The notes under the pieces were generated by a model. The model worked only from the letters and a program-made list of their open reading frames with translations, was not told where the DNA came from and ran no database searches. DNA of 64,000 bases from Obelidium mucronatum (Eukaryota; Chytridiomycota; Chytridiomycetes; Chytridiales; Chytriomycetaceae), in the NCBI GenBank assembly GCA_025765595.1, contig JAIVFH010000079.1, forward strand, positions 62,001 to 126,000. The letters run 5' to 3'. The translations under genes and the position numbers were made by a program. Shown here in pieces: positions 23,959-36,800 of the stretch (within the stretch, counting starts at the first letter, position 1; the number at the start of each line of letters is the position of its first letter).

Positions 23959-26900
23959 TTATTTCAAGTTTCCAGAGTCACTGCCGCGCCGACGAAAGTG
24001 CACAGCAGGTGGAAGCCTTGGAGACACGGATGACGAAGAAGAATCCAACTGCAGCATGGCATGAGTTGTAGACTTTGACCGGGTAAGCTTGAGATGTTTA
24101 GACGACGACGAAGACGCAGCAGAAACCATAGATTGTTGGGCAGAAATAGAAGAAGATGGTGAAAAGAGACTTTTTAACCGCATGGGTGATCGGTTGTGTA
24201 TTGAGGGTGATGATGTATCAAGAGGTGATGGAGCCAGCTTAAGACCTGGTTTTGATTTCCGCGGTTTAAGAGACTGGGTTTCAGAGGCTGCAGTAGCATC
24301 AGCCCATCGCTTCTTGTTGTATTCAAGCCCTTGCCATACTTCTTCGATAGGTGCCCAGGCACGGAACGCTTCATACAGAGGACTGACGATAAAGTTGATG
24401 AATCCAGTTTGAGATGACGCTGGGTTAGACGCATGGGGTCCATCTCTGTTACAGAAGGCAGAGTATGGCAGACCAAGCGCCTTTTCCATATCACCCTGCA
24501 TGTACCATTCTTCATGAATCCGGTCAATCCAGAGATCGTATTCAGGTCCAACCTTTGTTGGATTAGAAACATCTGAACATTTCATCAACCTAAAAAAAAA
24601 TTCAAATTAAAACCAAAACACTCAATCATAATAAAAAAAAGGAGAATACATACATCTGCATCAACAATGTACGGTCCTCGCGAGTTCCTAAAGGATCAAA
24701 GGTATCTCCAGTCAAGACCTTCTTCTTAAACATGGTCAACAGACTAAAATGTTGCGCCAAATCGGTTGCAAGAACCATATCAACAACATTTTCTCGCAGG
24801 GACTTGTATTCAGCTCTATCCAAGGTTGAAAGGAACGAACAGTCCTTGCGAGCCATAACCTCAAATGCAGACGCACAGTGGTGGTTTTCAAGAACTGATT
24901 TGTCATTGTATAGCAGAGCGCGATGATCGGCTGTGGCAATCAGGAACTGGTTGTTCACTCCTGGGTGGTCAAAGTCGTGGATGGATGCAGCAATGTAAAT
25001 GGCCAATAATTCCAAGTCGGTAAAGACAGATCTAATGGATGGAGTTTGGACCAAGTAGTTGATACAGTGAAGTACATCTGCCGCATGGATACTGTTGTGG
25101 ACTGAATGGATAACAAGGCAATGGTAAATAAATGAACATAGCAACAGACAGAATTAACCAATTACTACTTACAAGCCAAATTTGCATGATATCCACTCTC
25201 GATTGTAGCCATAAAATTGATGAATTTCGTCGAATCCAAATTCAACTTATTCAACAAGCCACTGTCTTGAATCAAATGATGACCAAGTGCCAAAAGAGGA
25301 TGGCCATCTGTCGACTTTGCCAAGTCAAAGATTGGAAAGTTGAATTCTGGTACACGCAGGAGTAAACGACGGGTTTCGGAAGACCTGAAAACCGCGTCCA
25401 AATTTTCAACCCGGACAATGGCGGTTGGAGTCTGGAAGTTGGAGGCAGTGGATCCACGGCGAATGGATACCAGGTCGGTTTCTTGGGCATCATTTTCACC
25501 AAACTTGTAAGTTTCAAACTGTGCCAGTTGTTCCACACCAGCTTCCATTGGATCGCGTGAAGCCCGTCTGGTGGCAACTTCATTGAACAACCATTTCTAT
25601 AATGAAATGAAAAAAAAAATTAGCACAAAATACAAAAAAAGAAAAAAGTTCAATCTCGAAAAATGACTCGCAAAATGACAATACCTCTTGCTCATCATCA
25701 ATAGCAACGTTTCCTTCCTTCACTTGAACATCCAAGTCGGGAGTGAGCAGGTTGGGACTACTCAAACATGCCATAACGAGCTCCAGCACTCCCAAATGTT
25801 CTTCATCCATGAGAGGGTCCGCCATCATTCCCCGGATAGCCAACATGGCTCGTTCCAAAGGAGAACTCAAGTCCGCAGATGGAATCCCATTTCTGGAGGC
25901 AGCAGCAAGAAGGAGAGACCTCTCCAAGCCATCCAGCTGGGACTGCAAGTTCCTCGTAATGGACAAGAAACGTGAGTTTGACAAATATTGGTGCCTCAAA
26001 GACAGTTCAACGTCAAAGGCGACACAGCAGGTAACGATACAAGCAAAGAAGAGAACAATAGAGTTCAGGATATACGAGTCTTTTTCGGCGGCAGAGTCTC
26101 GAATGGCATAGAAGAAGACTGCGTACCAGGCTGGGGCTGCAACAAGGGTGGCAACGACTGTGTGGATAAAACGAAGACGGAAAAAGAAGACTGACGAAAT
26201 CAGGCCAACAATATAGATTGGGGCGGTGATTGAAGGATTGAAAGAGTTATCAGTGCGAATGTGTTTGTTGGAATAGCGAATCCAAGTCATCATAGGGCCA
26301 ACAATGAGCAAGAAGGCGAGGGAGGCTAAATGAACGTGGCGGGCCATTCTGGACTCTGAAAGGAGGAGCGGCAACGTGGCTATAATAATAAGAGGAAGCA
26401 CTGCAGCGCCTCCAAGAATCCCCCAGTCGGTTGGAGTTGCCCCTATTTGTAATGTGAAAGCCGAAAAAAATTGAGCAAACCCAAAAATTGAGTCAAATGA
26501 CGAAAGAAAAAAAAAAAGACAAACCTGAGAGTCCGTCGCCGTTGTTGCCCAACAACCCGGCAACTTGGATAGCAACGGCAATGGAGCCGCCGACGCCAAT
26601 AAACATGCTCCATCGAGTTTTCATTGTTGACCAAAAGTAGCTTTCATAGTCGGCCTCCACGTCCGCATTGACGAAACCGAGGCTGACCTTTGACGACTTT
26701 GCATGGGTCAGACGCAGGGCCCGCTGCAGATGCGAGCCCATGGCGGCGCCCATTGTCGCGGAGTCGCCCGCATCGGCCGGCACCATGTCCTGCAGGAAGG
26801 CCAGCGACAGCTTGCGGCGGCCGTTGTCCAGGTTGCCGGCGCAGTCGGCGTCGGCCTTCAGCTCGGCCTTGTACGGCGCCAGCTCGTGCGCGCCGTCGAC

Positions 26901-27354
26901 ATCGCCGGCGTCGGCGTGTTTCTTGCGGCGCGGCGCGGCGGCGGCGGCGGGCGCAGGCGGCGGCGCGCCGCCAATCAGCGTGCGGATGTAGGCGAGCGGG
27001 TTGGCGGCGAACGACGGCGCCGGCCGCGGCAGCGTGCTGCGAAAGGCAAACAAAAGGCGTCAGTGCGTGTGTGTTGTGTGTGTGCGAGCGAGCGTGTGTG
27101 CGTTACCTCAGCCGCCGCGTGCTCGCCCAGTCGTCGCTGTCGTACACCGACGTTGACGAGGACGACATGTTGTCGAGGTCGATGGACGTGTGGTGCTGGC
27201 GCTGTTGTTGCGGCTGCTGCTGCTGCTGGGGGAGTGGCGACAGTGTGACCGTGCGAAACACAGGCAGCGCTCCGTCTGCATCCGCATTGGCGTCTGCATT
27301 GGCATTCGCTGCGTTGCTGTTGCTGTTGCGGTGTGGTTCGTTGGAGGGCGGCAT
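23959..27354 (-). CDS. Membrane-bound class I cyclic nucleotide phosphodiesterase
   Basis: Exact exons (minus): 27354-27107, 27036-26525, 26442-25685, 25596-25173, 25101-24654, 24589-23959; 1006 aa. The catalytic domain (about 600-880) has HNSIHAADVLH, HDFDHPGVNN, YNDKSVLENHHCA, the TDLAQHF segment, KCSDVSNP and a C-terminal QTGFINF glutamine, so both metal sites and the nucleotide clamp are kept; it should hydrolyse cAMP and/or cGMP. Ahead of it (about 225-430) are roughly seven hydrophobic helices ending in VAFDVELSLRHQYL, a connector like those after the membrane domains of fungal and protist nucleotide cyclases. The extreme N-terminus is disordered and low-complexity. It would be a membrane or receptor-coupled PDE; zoospores use cyclic nucleotides in taxis, so a sensory role is inferred. 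The exon 2 DNA is very GC-rich. Confidence 0.93.
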
Positions 27355-27753
27355 TGGAGTGAGTGAGTGAAGTGAGTGAGTGACTGTGTGAGGATAAGCC
27401 AGAGTGTCTCGTCTCAGGGCTCTAGTCTATTGAGGGCAAAGTCGCTGTTGGCGCTAAAGTGAATTCAGTGTTGCTTCGCCAACTGATGCGTTGTAGGCTG
27501 TAGCAGTGGCAGTCGTGCGTCGTTGCAAGTGTCTTTTGCTCGTGCAACGAAAGAAAAAATTTGAAAAGAGAACAAGTGCATCATCACACGCATATATTAT
27601 TAAGAATCGGAGATCGAGACAACAACAAGAAAAAACAACATCAACACAAAAAAAAAAAAAAAAGAAAACAAAGCGAACGAACGAAGCGACATTGTTTTAT
27701 TTTTCACCCAACAAGCAAAAACGCAAATAATAGGACATGAGGTGCTTCCCAAC
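27355..27753. other. PDE upstream region; no gene seen
   Basis: This interval lies between the PDE start codon (minus) and the IDH1 stop codon (minus). It holds GAGTGA repeats just upstream of the ATG, then A-rich tracts (27642-27666). It presumably contains the PDE promoter and the IDH1 3' end. No convincing coding sequence. Confidence 0.55.
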
Positions 27754-29429
27754 TTACAATTTGGAGATAACCTCCTTGGTGAAGTCGGTGGTGGAGCTAG
27801 TTCCCTCCAAGTCTGGGGTCAAGACCTTGCCTTCGGCCAAAACAGTGTGCAAAGCCTTGGAGATGCGGTCAGCGTGGCTGTCGAGCTCTAAGCTGCGGAG
27901 CATGTGAATGGAAGAGAGAATGAGAGCAGTTGGGTTGGCTGAGTTGCTTCCCTGTCGAAACAAGCATGGTTTAGCCCTTCCCAACAAGTTTTTTTTTTTT
28001 TTTAAAAAAAAAACAATCTCGTCAAACAAACCTTGATGGAGCTACCGACGTGACGGCAACCTGGCTCGAAAACGGCGTAGTTTCTACCAATGTTGGCTCC
28101 TGGAACAATACCTGGTCCACCAATCAAGGCGGCACCAATGTTGGAAAGAATGTTTCCGTACAAGTTACCACAAACAATGACGTCGAACTGAGTTGGCTTG
28201 GCAACAAGTTGCATAGAAGCGTTGTCGACAATCATGTCTTCAAACTTGATTCCAGAAGATTCGTATTCCTTGGCAACATCACGGAAAGTTCTCAAGAAAA
28301 GTCCATCTCCAAGCTTCCTGAAAGGCACAGAGAGAGAGAGGTATCAGTATGGGGCACGGAACAATCATTTGTTTGCGAGGGGCAGACTCACATAATGTTG
28401 GCCTTGTGGATGCAGGTAACCTTCTTACGGCCGTTCTTCAAAGCAAAGTCAAAAGCGAAACGGGCAATACGCTCAGTCTTTTCACGAGTAACAACTTTCA
28501 AGGACTCAACAACTCCAGAAACAGGCTAAAATAAAATAAATAAAAGCGACAACTTGAGAAAATGATCTCAAAAATAAAAATAAAAAAGCATGCGCTACAA
28601 ATACATACAGCATGTTCAAGTCCAGAGTATTCTCCTTCAGTATTTTCACGAATCAAAGCAATGTCAACGTTTTGTTGACGAGTGGCCCACTTTCCGTCCA
28701 TGTTACGGATGAGAGACAAAGAGGCGTAAATATCAAGTTCCTTTCTCATTCCGACGTTGAGGGAAATGTGTCCCAATCGGGAGACGGGTGTGTGAAGGAT
28801 ACCTATCGAAAAGCGCAGAAAAAAAAATCTATGAGATAAGGGGGATAACACCCCCCCAACACCAAAAAAGGAACGACGCATACCCTTCAAAGCAATCTTG
28901 TTTCTCTTGATAGAGTCCATGGCTTGCTTCAACTTGTTGGCGTCAGTGGCTGGGTTGTAGCTGGAGAGGTCAAAAGTCTCAAATTCAACTGGAACTTGGG
29001 CAGCCTTGAAAATGGCCTGCACTGATCCAGCCATATCCGTACCAACACCATCTCCTGGAATAAGAGTAACAGTGTGCTTTCCAGCGTAGACTGAAGTTCC
29101 CTTAATCTATGTTTTTTTTTTCACTCCGTCTTAAGCAACAGGTTTTTGATTCAAAAAAAAGGTACTAACGTCCACAGTTCCTGGGATCTGGGTCTTGGTC
29201 GCAACAGTTCCAAAAGATCTGACAGAGGCCTAATAAAAGAGAGAGTAGAAGCTTCTTTTAGTTTTGCTGCGTGTGCGTTATCAAGATCGTTCCCAAGATC
29301 CTAGGCCACATCGCCGCCCCCCCAATTTCTGTTCTGCCAGCCGCTTATTTTGAGGAGGTTTGCTGTTGGTTTCGGACCATGGTATGAACTTACAGAGGCT
29401 GGGCGGTAGATGGCAGCTGCGCGGAGCAT
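27754..29429 (-). CDS. IDH1: NAD-dependent isocitrate dehydrogenase, regulatory subunit 1
   Basis: Exact exons (minus): 29429-29394, 29229-29170, 29106-28884, 28802-28609, 28525-28392, 28317-28032, 27951-27754; 376 aa. The first 12-residue exon plus the next gives an Arg/Ser/Ala-rich mitochondrial presequence. Signature segments include [65 protein letters not shown], a DNASMQ near the active-site region and GSSIKG. It is part of the mitochondrial heteromeric enzyme that decarboxylates isocitrate to 2-oxoglutarate in the citric acid cycle. DNASMQ rather than DNTCMQ-like, and [13 protein letters not shown], match the IDH1 (AMP-binding, regulatory) subunit better than IDH2; that choice is inferred from family memory. 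Confidence 0.94.
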
Positions 29430-31126
29430 TTTCTTTTGCTTTTTTTTTATTTTTTCCGACTTTGTGCACACAAACATGAAAGAGATATGGAGATAACAGT
29501 GTGCTTTATCTTCAAACTCGATTCCGCTAAAAGTACAGCGTGAAATACAGTCCAAATAATCAACGCAAAGTAGTAAATTATTCCACCGGTTTTTTATATA
29601 CTTTTATTCAGATCGAGGTTTTTATTAACGCGACCAGCAATCTGATTTGAAACAGGAATACAAATGTACATGATAAAAGAAAATTCTCACCATGGCACGT
29701 GGTTTGTAACTGTTGCTGGCTTCGTCTCTTTTCTTTTTCGTTTTTTTGCGATTCGGGTCTTTTTTCCAAAATCTATAAATAGCAACGGTCCACTACCATT
29801 TTCTTTTTTCTTCAGAAGCTTTCCATCAACACTACTCCTCAAGGTAAACCACCGACGCCTTCTCCATGCCCATCAGCCGCTATCCAAGAGTCTAGGAAAC
29901 GATGACAACAACAAATTACTTCTTTCCATTCCAATCGACTATGACGAAAGCAAGCCGCTCTCCCCCTCCGGGGGGCGAGTGACACTTTAGCCAGTGACCC
30001 CCTGATCCTTCTAAAACCTCTTGATTTACTCCCACTACAACTCCGTCTCCTTCCAGCGGTGTGCTTGAGTTCTAACTGTACTCTTTTTTTAGGGTTCTGT
30101 ATCCTTGACGAGATGGTTTAGTGGAAGCTCTATGATCATGTCTCCTACTCTTTAATATAGGTAAGCTTGTTGTCCCCACTCAGTCATCTTGACAAAAGTC
30201 AACAACGAAAAGCCGAACGGCTGGAAAGGGGGAGACAAGAAAAAAAACAGGATGATGAAGTACTTTACTATTCGCAGTTTCCACCGTAAAGCCTTTGAAA
30301 AGCACGGACGATTATGGGGGTCGGCACCTAATTCCTTTGTTCGTTCATTGGAAGCAGGCCCTTTCAGAAACTCCGTGTGCTTTGTGACGGCTAAAATGCA
30401 CCTTCCTTAGATGTCTGACTGTTTTATTTCTCCTCTCTCTCTTTCCCTTCTTGTTATGGAAATTCTCTTGCCTTCCTCCTTTTTGATTTTTCATTAGCGG
30501 TTTCGCTAACTATTTTCCTACTTTAATAGATATTGGTACAGCATCAATAAAACTGTATATACTCTCAAGTCCTTCACATCACCACCACCCTTTCCCTATT
30601 TCTGTATTTTATGTTTTGCTCCTCCGGCCCTATCGAAGCTTTCTTAAAACAGCTATCCACTGTTGTTGAAAGTCAATAATGTTGGCCCAGATGTGTAAAG
30701 GTACTCTTAGGTCGTTTGCTAATTCGTGAGTAAGGGCATTTGATGAACACACCCGAGGCCCATACATCTCTTTCTTCAATTTATCGCTCTTTTCCCTCCA
30801 CTCAAGTTTCCTTTTCATTAATTGCCTCGATGGTTGCTGCAACCGTTCGACGTATTACAATATGCGAAATAAATATTTACATACTCATATCTTCCAGTCG
30901 CTTTCTATTATCCTTGATTCCCTGAAGCTGGTTTCATCCCTCTCCGGGATGAGATGACTACAGTACTGCCACCTGTAATCTTGAGTGGTATCACTCAAAT
31001 GCCTTTCCTTGCAACAACTTTCCGTTCTGATTCGGCAAAGCTTTAAAACGCATTAATACAGTACTTAACACTTACTTTTGCATTACGTTTGGTTCTGTCG
31101 CTTGAAATAATAAATAAGTTTCAGAA
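29430..31126. other. 1.7 kb interval with no recognised gene
   Basis: No long open frame and no RNA family that I recognise. There is a TATA-like TATAAATAG at about 29774 with a 96-codon open frame across it (29664-29990), several possible splice signals (GGTAAACC at 29843, ATAGGTAAGC near 30159) and a CCCCCTCCGGGGGG hairpin near 29965. It must contain the IDH1 and coatomer promoters. A non-coding RNA gene or a small multi-exon gene cannot be excluded. Confidence 0.4.
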
Positions 31127-34100
31127 ATGGTGAGCGTTTACCGCCGCCTCAATCAGAACCGCATTCACTAACCATGCCATCCTAAATATAAAAACAGCCT
31201 CTTCGTCTGGAGATCAAAGTTTGTGCTGCGCCTGTGTTTCTCGGATACCTTCTTGCACAGCCGTGTTAATGTTCATCACCACGACAGAGGAAGCTGTCCA
31301 ACAGATCTGACCGTGTCAAAGCCTTGGATTTCCATCCAACTGAGCCATGGCTGATTACTGCGCTGTACAATGGAAATACATACATCTGGAACCACGAAAC
31401 TCAGGTTTTGTTTTTGTTGTAGAAGCCCGGTCAAAGGAACTCAAAAAGTCTCTCTCTTCTCTTTCATGCTCTTCACTTAGACCTTGGTCAAAACATTCGA
31501 AGTCACTGAAGCACCTCGTATGTGGACACTCTTTTTGGGAGTCAATCGTTTGCATGCGATTATAATATTGTTATTTATATCGACTAAAGCATCACACCCC
31601 AACAAACTCGTTTTCTAGTACGAGCCGTCAAATTCATAACGAGAAAGTCGTGGTTCATTGCTGGTGGAGATGATATGCACTTGCGGGTCTTCAACTACCA
31701 AACACATGAGAAGGTGACGGCATTTGACGCCCACCAGGATTATATTCGATGCATTGCCGTTCACCCTACTCAATCTTATGTCTTGTCTTCTTCGGATGAT
31801 ATGACTATTAAACTTTGGGACTGGGACAAGAATTGGAGAAATATGATGGTTTGTTGTCTCCTTTTTCTTCCGTTTCAACCTATACGTGGAGGGTAGCGAG
31901 GGCGAAAAAAAGAGGCGTCACAAATCATCTCAACTTGCGACCGATCTTTAGACCTTTGAAGGACACACTCATTTGGTGATGCAAATTGCAATCAATCCAA
32001 AGGATCAAAATACGTTTGCTAGTGCTTCTCTCGATGGAACCGTAAAGGTAATCGGTGAAAAGAAAAGAAACCAACAACAAATATTTGTACACTGACAATG
32101 AATTACTCTGTCAGGTTTGGTCCTTTGGAACGCCTGTAGCCAATTATACTTTGACTGGGCACGAGAAGGGAGTCAACTGCGTTGATTACTATCATGGAGG
32201 CGACAAGCCATACCTTATCACTGGAGCGGATGACAAGTAATGAGTGTTTTTTATTATTTTTTATTTTATTACTTTTATTTTTTTGGGGGAAAAGCACTTA
32301 TTCCTTCATTGCTCTAATTGTATTTCTAACTTGGGCTACTTTACAGGATGATCAAAATTTGGGACTACCAAAATAAAACCTGTGTCCAGACTCTTGAAGG
32401 CCACACTCAGAACGTTACCGTTGTGGCGTTCCATCCGGAACTTCCCATCATTATGTCTGGAAGTGAAGACGGTTAGAACCTGGTTTCAAACCCTTGACTT
32501 TCATTGTGTTGATTAAGATCTTTTTGTCTTTTACAGGAACTGTTCGCATTTGGCACGCCAACACGTATCGTTTGGAAAACACCCTAAACTATGGAATGGA
32601 GCGAGTATGGGCCACTGCATATATCAAGGGAAGCAACGATATTGGATTCGGCTATGATGAGGGAACGATTGTTGTCAAGGTTTGCAAAGTCGGTTCCATA
32701 CTATGATGCATTCTTATTTGTATCCGAATCCTAGCTTGGTCGTGAAGAGCCATCCGTTAGTATGGACAACAGTGGAAAAATCATTTGGGCCAAGCACAGT
32801 GAGATCAAGACCGCAAACATCAAGGCATCATCCGAAGAGAATGTCAAAGATGGTGAAAAAATGATGCTGCCAACGAAAGAACTTGGAAGTTGCGAAGTAT
32901 ATCCTCAGAGTCTGCAACACAGTCCAAATGGGCGGTGAGTTGATGCTTTCAACTCCCTGTTCGTTGAATACTCAATTGCCTGTTCGTAGTTTCGTGGTTG
33001 TTTGCGGAGATGGAGAATGGATCATCTACACTGCTCTTGCATGGCGTAACAAGGAATTTGGAAGTGCCTTGGAGTTTGTTTGGGCCATGGATAGCAACGA
33101 ATATGCAACTCGAGAATCGTCATCCAAAATCAAGCTCTTCAAGAACTTTAAGGAGAAGACCAATGTTCAAATCAAACCCAGTTACAGTGCCGAAGGAATC
33201 TTTGGTGGGCCTTTACTCGGTGTACGAAGCAACTCCTTCCTCAACTTTTACGACTGGGAGACTGGTGTGACAGTGCGGCGGTTGGATGTTGTTGTGAAGA
33301 ACGTGTTTTGGTCTGAATCGGATCTTGTGGCCATCTGCTGTGACGACATTGCCTATGTTCTCAAGTTCAATCGTGTTGCGTACCAACAGTATTTGGATAC
33401 CCACGGAGCCAATTCGATTGGAGAGGAGGGAATTGAATCCGCTTTTGACTTTGTTGCTGAAGTGTCTGAAACGTATGTGATTGCCGATTCCGCCATTTGT
33501 TGTTTTGACTGTTTTTGTTTAGTATCAAGACTGCTTGTTGGGTTGGCGATTGCTTTATCTATACAAACACCGCCAATCGTTTGAACTACTTGGTTGGAGG
33601 AAATGTGTCTACAATTAGCCACTTTGACACGTAAGTCAGACTGTAGACGTGGTTCAATCATCCTCTCTCTGAGTTTTTTTTTTGATTCAGGACCATGTAT
33701 TTGCTGGGCTACATTCCACGCGACAATCGAGTTTACTTGGCGGACAAGGACTTGAACGTCTTTTCTTACGCTCTTCCAGTTAGTTTGATCGAGTATCAAA
33801 CTCACATTCTTCGTGGAGACTTGGCATCAGCTCAAGCAGTTCTGCCCAACGTACCGTCTGATCAACGTGGTCGAATCGCTAGATTCTTGGAAAGCCAAAA
33901 CTTGAGAGAGGAAGCCTTGAATGTGTCTGTTGACCCAGAACACAGATTTGATTTGGCAGTGCAGTTGGGCAAGATCCAGATTGCTCACGAAATCGCCAAA
34001 GATATCGATCAAGAGCACAACTGGAAGCTGGTTGGAGATTTGGCTTTGTCCAATTGGATGGTAAGAAACAGATACATGATCAATATGTGAATATATTAAT

Positions 34101-35138
34101 TTCAATGTCAGTTTGATCTTGCGGAAGACTGTCTGTTAAAGGCTGGTGATATTGAAGGTCTGTTGTTGTACTACCAAGCTTCTGGAAACTCCAAGGGTGT
34201 CAAGCACTTGGCTGAACTCGCTGTTGAGAAGGGAAAGCATAACATTGCCTTCACTTGCTTTATGATCAGCAATCAAGTTGATAAGGCGATCGATCTGCTG
34301 GTATCTACCAACAGGCATGCAGAAGCGGCTTTCCTTGCTCGTACATATCTTCCGTCTCATATCAGCAGGGTTGTTGCTCTGTGGAAGGAATCACTGGTGA
34401 AGGCCAACAAAAAGAAGGTAGCCGACTCGTTGGCCGACCCTGGTCAATATGGAAACTTGTTCCCAGACTTTGAGTACGGTCTGTTTTTGGAGCACTTTAG
34501 ATCCAACAAGAAAGTAGTACCGGCTGTTGGCTATTCCGACTGGAAAGATGTTCTGGATATTGACTTTATTGGCGAGCTCAAAAAGAAGTTCCCTAATGGA
34601 CCACCAGAAATTGCGCCAGTCCAACCACACGACCAACCTCAAAGAGCAATCACGCCGCTCCCCAAGTCTCCAGTTCAAAAAGCTTCTGCGATTGCTTCCC
34701 CAGTCGCTCCACCACAGGCAGCCAGAATTGCGTCACCAGTTGTTGCATCTGCCAACTTGTCGCCAGTTGCCAAGCCGCAATCATTTGTGTCTGCTCCACA
34801 ATCGCCCAACATAGTTTCTAATCAGTTTGTAGAAGTTAATGGATTCGTAAGTTTCTCTTTTCTTTTCTTTTGTACTCATTTTAACCGTAGTGCAAATCCT
34901 ACAGCAGTCTAACGCCGCCAATGGAGAAGACGACTTTGGGTTCGGAGGCAGTGATGCACCTGCCCCTGTTGAAACGGTAAGCCAACCTAAAAGAAAAAAA
35001 ACTGTTGAATTAAGTGTTCGTGGTTTTCAGAACAATTTCAACTTTGACGATGATGACTTTGGGTTCCCTGCAGATGCGGCGGGCAGCAGTGCTGCACAAG
35101 AGTTTAAGGAGGAGGATCTTGATGACTTATTGGCATAA
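31127..35138 (+). CDS. SEC27: Coatomer subunit beta-prime (COPI coat)
   Basis: Sixteen exons, frame exact throughout: 31127-31129, 31198-31218, 31288-31404, 31481-31517, 31619-31848, 31952-32047, 32115-32236, 32347-32471, 32537-32679, 32735-32934, 32990-33472, 33523-33630, 33691-34060, 34112-34846, 34905-34976, 35031-35138; 989 aa. The first exon is only the ATG and the second codes PLRLEIK, together the conserved N-terminus of this subunit. Two WD40 propellers follow ([51 protein letters not shown]), then the alpha-solenoid with GNAN-like SGNSKG and [15 protein letters not shown]. The Pro/Ala-rich and acidic tail (DLDDLLA) ends it. It is part of the COPI coat that retrieves KKxx cargo from Golgi to ER. 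The acceptor at 34904 has a nearby alternative three bases downstream. Confidence 0.96.
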
Positions 35139-35295
35139 AAAATATATGTCTTCTCCCGCAGACTTGTTGTGTAGTCATCAACCTCGCACTAATATCGTTT
35201 CAAATGTCTGCAGTATCTCGTCAAGACATGTGGTTTGTTATGAGAGGCATATTCTTACGCCGTCAGACAGCGTTATCGTTCCTACAAACCAAGGA

Positions 35296-36602
35296 TGTCA
35301 AAAGACCAAGACGCTAAGCCTGAGAACAATCGCATCCTCTTGAAACTAACTATCCAGTCTGGAAACGTTTGACGTTGACAGAGATAGGTCAGTTGAATGA
35401 AGGAACTCTGGGCGCAAAGTTTGTCCCATTCTTAAACAAGTGTGTTTGCCCAAACCCGCTGGAGGCGTTGTTGCAGCAACTCGCTATGTTACCAGACAAG
35501 ACTGGGAAAACTATAGTGCCAGTCACCAAATAGACTCGTATAAGGCATTAGCAATACGTGAGAATCAGTCAATTCCTGATTATATCAAGGAGATTTGCGA
35601 CGTTGAGGATAAGTGCACTTCTTTGGGTGAAACTCTTCATTTGGGATTTCACTCACAAAAGAAGGTGTGCCTGCGGTTGGATCATCGATTTGCTCAGGTG
35701 GTGATGGCCCTCAAAGTCCAAGAATATCTGTCCATCAAAGAATTGGAGCAGAAAATGGTGGATTTGTGGGACAGTTACGTTGAAGCCAACGAAGGTAACG
35801 CTCCAGTCGCAAAGGTCACAATCACGGGCCATGCTGACAGAAAGCAGTAAAGTATGGGCTCACGACAACAGAAGAACGCAAAGAAATCACAGAAAGTGGC
35901 TTCAAAACAACAAAAGTTTCCAAAGTGCGATGACTGTTCTGGATTTCACAACCTGGAGTGGGAATGGGAATGCGGTGATACAGATCACTTCAGTTCTTCA
36001 TGTCCTCAAAAGAAGAAACGCGTTTGAACCAACGGGAGAGGAGAAAAACCCAAGGGAACTCCCACAATTCAGTCAAACATGGAAATGAACCTAAACATAA
36101 CATGTCTGATAATTCTCAGAAACGCTTGACTGTTTATTGTTATTTCTTTGTAAATTCAGTTTTTCTGGTTGTTTGTGATTGGGTTGTTATTGTTGTTGTT
36201 TTAAGTAAAGTTGCTTTGTTGTTTTCAATTGTATTGTTAAGAGACTTTGAAAGAAATGTCACAAGGGATCTTGGATTCTGGATGCAACAAGACGCTGATT
36301 CCTAATGCGGATTAGTTTGAATCCTTCAAGTTGGCGTCGCGAAGAAAGGCGCTTGCCTGACGGGTACAAGGCAAGGCTTTGTTCATTTTGTCATAAATGG
36401 ACATAGGATTATAATTCAAGACGCAATTTATTCTGTGGATTGTATTACTACCTTATTTGCCGATGTTGATATACTTGCAAACAATCTCGATTGGAAATAG
36501 AAAGTAGACTTGAGCGGTGAGGTTTTCTTTGACAAGAAGACACGTTAAGTTTTATTCAACGCGAAATTGGCACCTTCTGGCTTGAAGATGTTGGAATTCA
36601 AG
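35296..36602 (+). mobile_element. Old Copia element, left half (gag and protease), decayed
   Basis: Out-of-frame fragments of a Copia polyprotein. A Gag-like helical segment is open at 35440-35850. A degenerate zinc-knuckle-like Cys/His cluster follows near 35925-36015 (CDDCSGFHNLEWECGDTDHF). An aspartic protease signature ILDSGCNKTLIPN is at about 36257-36300. Stops and frame changes separate them. The reading breaks off at the hAT target duplication (36603-36610) and resumes on the other side at 54717 with integrase, so this is one element split by a later insertion. No LTR was found on the left. Confidence 0.75.
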
Positions 36603-36610
36603 GTTGTTAA
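36603..36610. repeat. Left target-site duplication GTTGTTAA of the hAT element
   Basis: Eight bases identical to 54709-54716 on the other side of the 18-kb element. An 8-bp duplication is diagnostic of hAT superfamily insertion. Confidence 0.88.
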
Positions 36611-36730
36611 TAGGGATGGGGATTGGGTATCTGATCAGGTTATAGTACCAGGTAAACCTGGTCACTTGGCAGTGCCAGGTTTGGTTCAGACCGTAACCTG
36701 ACTGCCAAACCTGATAGAAAATAAAAATGT

Positions 36731-36800
36731 GCCAAAGGGGGATTCAAACCAGTAAACTTCCACATATTAAGCAGGAGCGCTACCACTTCTCTACAAATGA
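36731..36800 (-). other. tRNA-like fragment in hAT left arm
   Basis: On the minus strand a perfect B-box-like GGTTTGAATCC is preceded about 35 bases upstream by an A-box-like AAGTGGTAGCGC, as in tRNA-derived SINEs. The 5' acceptor arm does not pair with the 3' CCTTTGGC, so it is not a functional tRNA. Confidence 0.4.

Noticed and set aside
26690..27370. Plus-strand 226-aa Arg/Cys-rich frame
   Set aside because: Antisense of the GC-rich PDE exons 1 and 2, whose frame is supported through to the catalytic domain.
30100..30190. tRNA gene suggested by GACGAGATGGTTTAGTGG
   Set aside because: No GGTTCGAATCC-like T arm follows and no cloverleaf closes.
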